A program made the translations under genes and the position numbers. Below, piece by piece: positions 6,072 through 13,167 of a stretch of 13,784 nt of DNA. The first letter of the stretch is position 1; each line of letters opens with the position of its first letter. This DNA is from an uncultured Bacteroidales bacterium (lineage in GTDB: Bacteria; Bacteroidota; Bacteroidia; Bacteroidales; UBA3663), in NCBI GenBank assembly GCA_905236195.1, contig CAJOOX010000119.1, positions 1 through 13,784 on the forward strand, in the 5' to 3' direction. The notes under the pieces were generated by a model. It saw nothing but the letters and a program-made list of their open reading frames with translations, searched no databases and had not been told where the DNA came from.

Positions 6072-7940
6072 ATGAGACATACCATATATATAATAGGTAT
6101 AGCAGCCACACTATGGTTGTTGGCAGATGTTGCGTGGTCACAGATTTCCACCCGCCGGAGCACAGAACTTCCTGACTCTTCTGCTCGCAAGATCTACCTG
6201 ATTCATGCCCGTACCCTAACCTTCGACCAGCAGCGCAATCCTGACCGGCAGGAACTGCACGGCGAAGTCGTCTTCCGTCAGGACAGCGCCTACCTCTATT
6301 GCGACAAAGCTTATTTCTACAGGCTCTCAAACCGCATGGAGGCTTACGGCAATGTGCGCATGGAGCAGGGCGACTCGCTCTATCTGTTCTGCGACTCGCT
6401 GACCTATGACGGCAACGACATGCTGGCGCGTTGCATGGACCGGGTCTATCTCTTCCACAACAACACCATCCTTTCGACCGACTATCTGCTCTACGACCGC
6501 AGCACAAGCGAAGCCTACTATCCCGAGGGCGGCTACATCGTCGATCCCAATAATCATCTGCTGTCCACGCTGGGCTGGTACTATCCCAACCAGAAACGCG
6601 CTCTTTTTCAGTACGATGTGCAGCTCCGCAACTACGAATACCCGGCAGATACAACGCAGATAGAAAACCTGCAGCCTGAGGTTATGGTTGAAAATACCGA
6701 CACGACAACGCGCCCCTTCTCTTCGGTTCCCGTCAGCCTGTGGAGATATCCCTCAATGCGCGACTCCCTGCTGTCATTGCGTCGGCCGCCACATATGGAA
6801 GATTATCCCGACGACAGACACAACCGGCCGCGCATGTGGCTCTACAGCGATACATTAAGCTACGATTTCGGTGCCGACAGAGCCCAGGTTCTCGGTCCGT
6901 CGCGCATCTTCAACGACAGTGCTACGGTTCATACGACACGTGGCGTTTACAACACCAAAATGGGAGATGCCACCCTCTATCGGCGTTCGGACATCTCTTC
7001 CCGCGGACGCTATGCCATCGGCGACAGAATGACCTACAACATACGCACCGGACTGGGCGAAGGCTGGGGGAATGTCATTATGATTGATTCCATCTCGAAA
7101 GGACAGTTGCATGGCGACCACGTCCTTTATAGCGATTTTCCGCGGAAAGCCACTATCACCGACCGAGCCCTTGCGATGGAATATTCCTCGGGCGACACGC
7201 TGTGGCTTCATGCCGACACGCTGCGCACATTCCAGGAGTTGCGTCCCGTGATGGCCAAAGATTCGATGGGACAACTCACCGGCGATACGCTGCGGATGGA
7301 CACACTCAACTTCATGACCGCTCATTTCAACGTGCGTTATTTCCGTCGCGACCTGCAGGGCATCTGCGACTCGCTCAACTACAATGCTTTCGACTCGCTG
7401 GCCACTTTTGTCGGCAATCCGGTCATGTGGAACGGTCTGTATCAGATTACGGGCGACAGTATCATTGCCAACGTCGATCGGGAAGGAATCCATACCGTAT
7501 GGATTCATGACAACGCGTTCCTCGTGCAGCAACACGACACCCTGCATTACGATCAGATTTCCGGACAGAAACTCATTTGCTATTTCGATTCGTCCGAGGT
7601 GCGGAAGATGGACATCTCCGGTTCGGTACAGACTATATTCTATCCTGAGGAAAAAGACCACACGCTGATTGGCCTCAACCAGGTCATCGGTACATACCTC
7701 ACCATCTGGTTCAAGAAGCGGAAGATGGATCACCTCGCCATCTGGCCCGAACCCGTCGGTTCGCTCACGCCATTGCAGCTGGTCCAGAGTTCACAGCTCT
7801 ATCTCGACAAGTTCCGCTGGATGGAATACCTCCGTCCCACCGACCCCGACGATGTGTTCCGTGACATCCGCATGAAGGAAACTGACAAACAGGAGGTGGT
7901 CAAACTCTTTGATGACAATGAATTAAACGGCTACGAATAA
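6072..7940 (+). CDS. Large OstA/LptA-like protein, lipopolysaccharide transport
   Basis: The 622-residue product has a signal peptide (about 1-24, ending AWS-Q) and repeated OstA-type beta segments. These alternate short strands around phrases such as ELHGEVVFRQDSAYLYCDKA, RMEAYGNVRMEQGDSLYLFC and DSLTYD, the beta-taco fold that LptA and the LptD N-domain use to carry LPS across the periplasm. A second block (about 255-360) repeats the pattern (LYSDTLSYDFG, VYNTKMGDATL, LGEGWGNVIMID), and a third follows (about 430-530, LNFMTAHFNVRYF, DSLNYNAFDSLATFVGNP). It is much longer than LptA (about 185 residues) and has no beta-barrel, so it is neither a plain LptA nor an LptD. I start at the ATG at 6072, which places the signal peptide first; an earlier start at 5991 would overlap surA and hide it. 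The stop overlaps the next start by one base (TAATG). The LPS role is inferred from the family and the neighbouring SurA-like genes. Confidence 0.82.
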   Translation: MRHTIYIIGIAATLWLLADVAWSQISTRRSTELPDSSARKIYLIHARTLTFDQQRNPDRQELHGEVVFRQDSAYLYCDKAYFYRLSNRMEAYGNVRMEQGDSLYLFCDSLTYDGNDMLARCMDRVYLFHNNTILSTDYLLYDRSTSEAYYPEGGYIVDPNNHLLSTLGWYYPNQKRALFQYDVQLRNYEYPADTTQIENLQPEVMVENTDTTTRPFSSVPVSLWRYPSMRDSLLSLRRPPHMEDYPDDRHNRPRMWLYSDTLSYDFGADRAQVLGPSRIFNDSATVHTTRGVYNTKMGDATLYRRSDISSRGRYAIGDRMTYNIRTGLGEGWGNVIMIDSISKGQLHGDHVLYSDFPRKATITDRALAMEYSSGDTLWLHADTLRTFQELRPVMAKDSMGQLTGDTLRMDTLNFMTAHFNVRYFRRDLQGICDSLNYNAFDSLATFVGNPVMWNGLYQITGDSIIANVDREGIHTVWIHDNAFLVQQHDTLHYDQISGQKLICYFDSSEVRKMDISGSVQTIFYPEEKDHTLIGLNQVIGTYLTIWFKKRKMDHLAIWPEPVGSLTPLQLVQSSQLYLDKFRWMEYLRPTDPDDVFRDIRMKETDKQEVVKLFDDNELNGYE

Positions 7941-8245
7941 TGAATACTATTTTTACGACTAGAAAACCGCGGCGTTTTCAGCACATTCCCCTCAAAGACC
8001 CCCGCAAGGAGGCTTTGGAAGCCAGAATACGCAAGATACAGCGAGAAATGGGCAAACTCCCCGACGAGGAGTTCAACCCCGAGGACAGCATTCGTGGCCG
8101 ATTCTTCAATGCCACCACCCACCTGCGCCGTCGCCGTGAAGAAGACGGAGACGACAGCAATGCCAAATCACGCCGCATGGTGAAACTCGGCGTGTGGCTC
8201 ATCGTGCTCACCGTTCTTTTAATTTGGATTATTAAATCTCTCTGA
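7940..8245 (+). CDS. Small conserved membrane protein of unknown function
   Basis: The product has 101 residues. The first 80 are highly charged and hydrophilic, with a basic start (RKPRRF), a probable helix (DPRKEALEARIRKIQREMG), a LPDEEFNPEDSIRGRFF stretch and a basic/acidic run (HLRRRREEDGDD). One membrane segment (about 83-98, GVWLIVLTVLLIWII) closes it. The basic KSRR before the helix favours an N-inside topology with the charged part in the cytoplasm. I recall small proteins of this type (RKPRxF start, PEEFxPED middle, single C-terminal helix) beside mutL in other Bacteroidales, but I know no assigned function. It overlaps the OstA-like gene by one base and mutL by one base (TGATG), so its translation is probably coupled to both. 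Confidence 0.8.
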   Translation: MNTIFTTRKPRRFQHIPLKDPRKEALEARIRKIQREMGKLPDEEFNPEDSIRGRFFNATTHLRRRREEDGDDSNAKSRRMVKLGVWLIVLTVLLIWIIKSL

Positions 8246-10155
8246 TGGATATCATTCATTTACTGCCGGACTCTGTGGCCAACCAGATTGCCGCGGGCGA
8301 GGTGGTTCAGCGACCGGCTTCGGTCATCAAGGAACTCCTCGAGAATGCGGTCGATGCCGATGCCACGGAGATTCAGATTTTCCTCAGGGAAGCGGGCCGC
8401 GACCTCATACAGGTCATCGACAACGGCAAGGGCATGTCGCCCACCGACGCGCGCATGGCTTTCGAACGGCATGCCACCTCCAAGATTCAGGAGGCCAGGG
8501 ATCTTTTTGCGCTCCACACGATGGGGTTCCGCGGAGAGGCGCTGGCATCCATCGCTGCCGTGGCAGAGGTGGAACTCCATACGCGCCGACAGGGAGACGA
8601 GACGGGCGTCGGCATTGAAATCGAAGGCTCGAAGTTCAAGCGTCAGGAGACCATCACATGCCCGGTGGGAGCCAACTTCATTGTTCGCAATCTGTTCTAC
8701 AATGTTCCCGCACGACGGAAGTTCCTCAAGTCGAACGCAACGGAGTATTCCAATATCCTCACCGAACTGCAACACGTGGCACTGGCCAACCCCCAGGTAG
8801 GATTCAGCCTCACCCACAACGATGTGCTCCAGTTCCAATGGCAGGCCGGTAACCTGCGCCAGCGCATCACTCAGATTTTCGCCAGGAAACTGGGCGAATC
8901 GCTCCTTCCCGTCGAGATGGAGAACGACCTCCTTCAGGTCACAGGATTTGTGGGCACCCCAGAAACGGCACGCAAGAAAGGGTGTTTGCAATACCTTTTC
9001 GTCAACGACCGTTACATGCGGCATCCCTATTTTCACAAGGCTGTCGCAACATGTTATGAAGGACTGATTCCCAACGATGCTCAGCCCAACTACTTCATCT
9101 ACCTGAAGGTGGATCCTGCAACTATTGACGTGAATATCCACCCGACCAAGACCGAAATCAAATTCGAAAACGAACCTGCCCGCTGGCACATTCTGATGGC
9201 CACCGTCAAGGAGGCTCTTGGCCGTTTCAATGCCGTACCGAGCATCGATTTCGACGTGGAGGATATGCCGGAAATTCCCGCTACACAGGCCTCAGCCTTT
9301 TCCTCGGATTTCAGCCGGCAGGACACCTCCGCTAATTTCCCCGCCGAGCCCAGACCCCAGTTTGACCGGAGCTACGATCCTTTCCGTGCAGCACCCCAGG
9401 TAAAAGGATGGCAGAACCTGTACGATGACTTCAAAAAGGACGGCCGGACCGAAACCGTCCAGACCATGCCCGGGTCCCAAGATGCGGCTTTCGAAAGTGA
9501 AGTGCCCCAATTCGTGGAGTCCAGGATGTCGGAGCCTGACGACCATCCCGTTCTGCCGTTGGCGACAACAGACGACGAAGAGGTCACCGACCGGCTGGTC
9601 TGTCTGCAAACGCTCAACCGCTACATTGTGACTTCGCTGCCGCAGGGTTTGCTGGTAATCGACCAGCACAAGGCATCAGTCTGCGTTCTCTTCGCCCAAT
9701 ATATAGAACAGATTGCTCACAGGCAAGGCTATTCCCAGCAGGAACTCTTTCCGGAAATAGTGCAGATTCCGTTGTCAGAGACACCCTTCCTCGAACAGAT
9801 TCTTCCCGAGCTGTCCTATCTCGGCTTCCAGTTAGACAATCTAGGCGGCGGCAGCTATGCCATCAACGGACGTCCGGCTTCCCTGGAAGGCAACGTTTCC
9901 TTACGCCCGCTCCTGTTCCAGATGATCGAGGCGGTGAAAGAAGAAACCTCTGATGTCAGTTTCTCGCTGGACAAACGTCTGGCGTTGCGCCTGGCTCAGG
10001 CCCAGGCCATACCTTCGGGCAAACCCATGCCGTCGGAAGCTCAGCACAAACTGCTGAAAGCCTTCCTGGCCCTTCCCCAGCCCGCAGTGACACCTGACGG
10101 CCATGCGGCTGCTGTTTTTCTGGACAACGCCAAATTGGACAATCTGATTAAATAG
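8245..10155 (+). CDS. mutL: DNA mismatch repair protein MutL, with degenerate endonuclease motifs
   Basis: The 636-residue product has the whole MutL ATPase domain of the GHKL class: QIAAGEVVQRPASVIKELLENAVDA (14-38; catalytic Glu30, Mg-binding Asn34), DNGKG (59-63), RHATSK (75-80) and GFRGEAL (94-100). The transducer region (about 200-335) includes the family signature VDVNIHPTKTEIKF, here with I in place of the first V. A poorly conserved, acidic linker (about 335-455) leads to the C-terminal dimerisation domain. There, the metal-binding motif of nuclease-type MutL, DQHAxxE, appears as DQHKASV (473-479), without the glutamate, and the usual CPHGRP end motif appears as PDGHAA (617-622). The protein therefore probably acts as a MutS-to-effector link without cutting DNA itself, unless other residues substitute. 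Its start overlaps the small membrane gene by one base. It is the only DNA-repair gene in an otherwise envelope-related operon. Confidence 0.95.
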   Translation: MDIIHLLPDSVANQIAAGEVVQRPASVIKELLENAVDADATEIQIFLREAGRDLIQVIDNGKGMSPTDARMAFERHATSKIQEARDLFALHTMGFRGEALASIAAVAEVELHTRRQGDETGVGIEIEGSKFKRQETITCPVGANFIVRNLFYNVPARRKFLKSNATEYSNILTELQHVALANPQVGFSLTHNDVLQFQWQAGNLRQRITQIFARKLGESLLPVEMENDLLQVTGFVGTPETARKKGCLQYLFVNDRYMRHPYFHKAVATCYEGLIPNDAQPNYFIYLKVDPATIDVNIHPTKTEIKFENEPARWHILMATVKEALGRFNAVPSIDFDVEDMPEIPATQASAFSSDFSRQDTSANFPAEPRPQFDRSYDPFRAAPQVKGWQNLYDDFKKDGRTETVQTMPGSQDAAFESEVPQFVESRMSEPDDHPVLPLATTDDEEVTDRLVCLQTLNRYIVTSLPQGLLVIDQHKASVCVLFAQYIEQIAHRQGYSQQELFPEIVQIPLSETPFLEQILPELSYLGFQLDNLGGGSYAINGRPASLEGNVSLRPLLFQMIEAVKEETSDVSFSLDKRLALRLAQAQAIPSGKPMPSEAQHKLLKAFLALPQPAVTPDGHAAAVFLDNAKLDNLIK

Positions 10156-10168
10156 TACAAATCAATAT

Positions 10169-10981
10169 ATGAAATATGCAATATGTCTGCAGGTCTTTAT
10201 TCCGATGCGAACAGAGGCTAAGGAAGCTGCAGAAATGAGTTCCCAGCTACTCTTCGGTGACACTTTCCGTGTTCTCAAGGAACTGCCCAGATGGTATTAT
10301 GTGGTCCGCGATTACGACGGAGACGAAGGTTGGATTGACTGGAAAACAGCCACCCTGCTGGATGAGGACAGATACAACATCTATCTCAAGGCCTCAGCCA
10401 ACGCTCCGCTTGTGCGGCAGCCCTATGTTCCCGTCACCATAACCGAAAACGGACATTCCGGACAGACCCACCTCTCATGGGGCTCCCGCATCTTCGGCCT
10501 CGATGACATAGGGGTTTATTTCAAGATGGAACACCTGAGGTTCGACATCCCGCCAACATCCTACATCCAGCCTGTCGACGTAACGACGATGTCGCGCAAA
10601 GCCTGTTCTAAATACCTCTTGCAGCAGGCCCAACTGCTGCTCAACATCCCTTACCTTTGGGGCGGGGTCTCGGCTTTTGGCCTCGACTGTTCCGGCTTCA
10701 TCCAGACTCTGTTCCGTTTCATCGGCATCACCCTGCCCCGCAACTCGTCCCGGCAATTCGAAGTCGGCCGGGAAGTTCCCTTCGACCAAAAGCTGGAATG
10801 CGATCTGGCCTTCTTCGGCCACGAAGGCAGGGTGAATCACGTCGGTCTGGTGGCCGACAGGAACCGCATTCTGCATGCATCCGGTCTGCTGCACTTCGAC
10901 GAACTGCGCGAAGAAGGCATCTACTCGGAGCGTCGGGGCGAAATCACACATCAACTGATTGCAATCAAAAGGTTATTCTAA
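10169..10981 (+). CDS. Cytoplasmic NlpC/P60 (C40) peptidase with SH3-type N-domain
   Basis: This 270-residue protein resembles the peptidoglycan-recycling dipeptidyl-peptidase VI/YkfC group. An SH3-like region (about 1-65, with PMRTEAKEAAEMSSQLLFGD and DGDEGWIDW) and a linking domain precede the NlpC/P60 domain (about 143-270). The catalytic triad is visible: Cys174 in GLDCSGF, His224 in NHVGLV, and His236 in ILHASG as the third polar residue. Enzymes of this group cleave gamma-D-glutamyl-diamino-acid bonds in stem peptides with a free N-terminal L-Ala. There is no signal peptide, so it should act in the cytoplasm on imported peptides. It starts 13 bases after mutL, and its stop overlaps the murF start by one base (TAATG). 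The link to murF, which adds D-Ala-D-Ala to the same stem peptide, fits recycling beside synthesis. Exact specificity is inferred. Confidence 0.9.
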   Translation: MKYAICLQVFIPMRTEAKEAAEMSSQLLFGDTFRVLKELPRWYYVVRDYDGDEGWIDWKTATLLDEDRYNIYLKASANAPLVRQPYVPVTITENGHSGQTHLSWGSRIFGLDDIGVYFKMEHLRFDIPPTSYIQPVDVTTMSRKACSKYLLQQAQLLLNIPYLWGGVSAFGLDCSGFIQTLFRFIGITLPRNSSRQFEVGREVPFDQKLECDLAFFGHEGRVNHVGLVADRNRILHASGLLHFDELREEGIYSERRGEITHQLIAIKRLF

Positions 10982-12408
10982 TGGACAAGCATCTTCTACG
11001 CTCGTTATATCAGCTTTATCTCAAACACCCCGTCGTGACGACCGATTCGCGCCGTTGCGAGGCCGGCAGTATTTTCTTCGCGCTCAAGGGCGAGCGTTTC
11101 GACGGCAACCAATATGCGGCAGAAACCTTGCAAAAGGGATGTACCCTGGCTGTTGTCGACGACCCCCAAGTCGTGGTTGCAGAACAGTTCGACCAGCATG
11201 ACGACCTCTCGGCATTCGGTCAGCACGGCCAATATTTCCTGGTGGATGATGTCCTCTCCGCACTCCAGCAGCTGGCTGAATATCACAGGCAGCAGTTTGC
11301 GTTCTGGCAGCGTCCCGTGACTGTCATCGGCATCACGGGCACCAACGGCAAAACCACCACCAAGGAACTGATGCGCGAAGTGCTCAGCCAACAGTACAGC
11401 GTCCTTGCCACAGAAGGGAATCTCAACAACCAGATCGGTGTACCGCTGACCTTGCTCAAGGTGCGTCAGAGCCACGAGATTGCCATCATCGAAATGGGCG
11501 CCAACCATCCTGACGACATTGCCCAGCTCTGTGCCATCGTCCATCCCGACTACGGACTGATCACCAACGTCGGCAAAGCGCATCTTTTGGGATTCGGTTC
11601 GCTGGAAGGCGTAGTCAAGGCTAAAACAAAACTCTACGATTCCCTGCGCCGTGACAACGGTGTGGCGTTTATCGACTGCGGCAACCAGCTGCTTGTGCCA
11701 CATGCCCAGAATCTGCAACTCATCACCTACTGCACCGACGGGAACCGTGAGAAAGCACTTTTCTCATCCGAGCCAAAGGTCACAGGACGCGTGGCAGACG
11801 ATTCTCCTGTGCTGCATGCCATTCTGACAATCGGAAATACAGAAGTGGATGTCCAAACCCGCCTGATCGGCAACTACAATCTGATCAACATCACGGCGGC
11901 AGCCTGTGTGGGCCGTCACCTGGGCATCACCCGCGAACAAATCAAGAAAGCCATCGAAGGATACGAGCCCTCCAACATGCGATCGCAGCTTGTCGACAAG
12001 GGCCACGGACGCTTCCTCGTCCTCGACACCTACAATGCCAACCCGACCTCAATGATGGCCGCGCTGGACAGTTTTTCCCGCAACCCCGCGCCCCACAAGT
12101 GTCTCATTCTCGGCGCCATGGGCGAACTCGGCGAGGAATCGGCCGAAGAACATCTCAACATCCTGCGCTACCTCATCGGGATGCAGATGTTCGGCAATGT
12201 GCTCCTCGTGGGCAAGAATTTCGAAGAAGCCTTTGCCACACTTTCCGACGAGGAACTCCTCGCGTGGGGACAGCACACCACCGTGCGATGCTATGCCGAC
12301 GTCGAAAAACTCAAGGCGGACAGCGAGACTCTGCTCCGTCTGCCCGGCGCGATACTCATCAAGGGCTCTAACGCCCAGAAACTCTGGTTGCTCGAAGAAG
12401 CTTTATGA
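10981..12408 (+). CDS. murF: UDP-N-acetylmuramoyl-tripeptide--D-alanyl-D-alanine ligase
   Basis: MurF joins D-Ala-D-Ala to UDP-MurNAc-tripeptide in the cytoplasm, the last cytoplasmic step of the stem peptide. The 475-residue product has the three Mur-ligase domains: an N-terminal uridine-binding domain (about 1-100, TDSRRCEAGSIFFALKGERFDG), the ATPase domain with P-loop GITGTNGKTTTKE (117-129), GNLNNQIGVP (147-156) and EMGANHPDD (about 171-179), and the C-terminal domain starting near the family's DTYNANPTSM (about 344-353). Length is normal. The start is the ATG at 10981; the frame is open for another 324 bases upstream, but that part lies over the peptidase gene and lacks MurF similarity. 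Its 3' end overlaps the next gene by four bases (ATGA). Confidence 0.95.
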   Translation: MDKHLLRSLYQLYLKHPVVTTDSRRCEAGSIFFALKGERFDGNQYAAETLQKGCTLAVVDDPQVVVAEQFDQHDDLSAFGQHGQYFLVDDVLSALQQLAEYHRQQFAFWQRPVTVIGITGTNGKTTTKELMREVLSQQYSVLATEGNLNNQIGVPLTLLKVRQSHEIAIIEMGANHPDDIAQLCAIVHPDYGLITNVGKAHLLGFGSLEGVVKAKTKLYDSLRRDNGVAFIDCGNQLLVPHAQNLQLITYCTDGNREKALFSSEPKVTGRVADDSPVLHAILTIGNTEVDVQTRLIGNYNLINITAAACVGRHLGITREQIKKAIEGYEPSNMRSQLVDKGHGRFLVLDTYNANPTSMMAALDSFSRNPAPHKCLILGAMGELGEESAEEHLNILRYLIGMQMFGNVLLVGKNFEEAFATLSDEELLAWGQHTTVRCYADVEKLKADSETLLRLPGAILIKGSNAQKLWLLEEAL

Positions 12409-13064
12409 AACTCTACCTTATACGACACGGCGAAACCGAATGGAACCGCGAAAAGCGGTTTCAGGGACAGGCCGACATTCCGCTCAACGACTATGGACGC
12501 GATTTGGCACGCTGGACAAGGGACGGCATGCCGCAGGTCCTGTGGGACAAGGTTTTTACCTCTCCGCTGGACCGTGCTTTCGAAACTGCCGGGATTCTGC
12601 TCGACGGCATCTACCCCATCGAAAAGGTTGTCAGAGACGACCGGCTGAAGGAGTTTGACTTCGGGCCGCATGAGGGGACGGATATCGCATCGGCGGCCAA
12701 CAACCCGGAGCATCCGCTTTATACATGTCTGCACCATCCCGGCGATTATCACCCTACCGACGGAGCCGAGAGTTTCCAGTCGCTGGTGACTCGCGGCAGC
12801 CAGTTCCTGACCGAACAGATTCTGCCGTTGGAGTCCACTTGCGACAATGTGCTCATTGTGGCTCACGGCGCTCTGATCCGGTCGCTGATGATTGCTGCAC
12901 AGATTCCCGACCACTCGATCGAAAACTTCTGGGGAGCACCCTACTACAACTGCTGTGTCTCAAGACTCAATCTCGACAACCATCGTTTCACGCTAGACTT
13001 CGAGGCCAGAATCTATTATAATCCGGAGCACGCCACCCGATCCTGGACCCCCGGGGAAGAATAA
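12405..13064 (+). CDS. Histidine phosphatase family protein (phosphoglycerate-mutase-like)
   Basis: The 219-residue product is a branch-1 histidine phosphatase. LIRHGETEWN (5-14) holds the phospho-accepting His8 and Arg7. SPLDRAFETA (53-62) supplies a second phosphate-binding arginine (Arg57), Glu83 in LKEFDFGPHEG fits the acid/base position, and VAHGALIRS (152-160) has the second catalytic histidine, His154. The region matches the family's cofactor-dependent mutase/phosphatase fold, but such small proteins (GpmB, CobC and others) act on many phosphorylated substrates, and sequence alone does not choose among them. It overlaps murF by four bases and appears to be the last gene of the operon, followed by about 100 non-coding bases. 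There is no signal peptide. Confidence 0.9.
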   Translation: MKLYLIRHGETEWNREKRFQGQADIPLNDYGRDLARWTRDGMPQVLWDKVFTSPLDRAFETAGILLDGIYPIEKVVRDDRLKEFDFGPHEGTDIASAANNPEHPLYTCLHHPGDYHPTDGAESFQSLVTRGSQFLTEQILPLESTCDNVLIVAHGALIRSLMIAAQIPDHSIENFWGAPYYNCCVSRLNLDNHRFTLDFEARIYYNPEHATRSWTPGEE

Positions 13065-13066
13065 GA

Positions 13067-13131
13067 TCGTTTTCGTTAAGCCAGATGACCAAAACCATGC
13101 TTGCATGAGTTTAGGCATGGAGAGAAAACGA
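13067..13131 (+). repeat. Nested inverted repeats after the operon
   Basis: TCGTTTTC (13067-13074) pairs with GAAAACGA (13124-13131), and inside it CCATGC (13095-13100) pairs with GCATGG (13115-13120). A tighter alternative is CATGC-TT-GCATG at 13096-13107. The outer arm begins 3 bases after the stop codon, so the structure could end or protect the operon transcript, but there is no GC-rich stem with a T-run as in a standard terminator. I see no TAnnTTTG promoter element in 13065-13167. Confidence 0.35.
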
Positions 13132-13167
13132 ACATGAATATGACCCAATAAACAAAATCACACACAT

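Noticed and set aside
6855..7733. 292-codon minus-strand open frame opposite the OstA-like gene
   Set aside because: Antisense shadow without recognisable domains or a start region.
8260..9189. 309-codon minus-strand open frame opposite mutL
   Set aside because: It mirrors the conserved mutL ATPase region. Its length is explained by codon bias, and I recognise no domain or promoter.
10657..10980. N-terminal extension of murF that would give a 583-residue protein
   Set aside because: It lies over the catalytic region of the NlpC/P60 gene in another frame and has no Mur-ligase similarity. The ATG at 10981 begins exactly where MurF similarity does.
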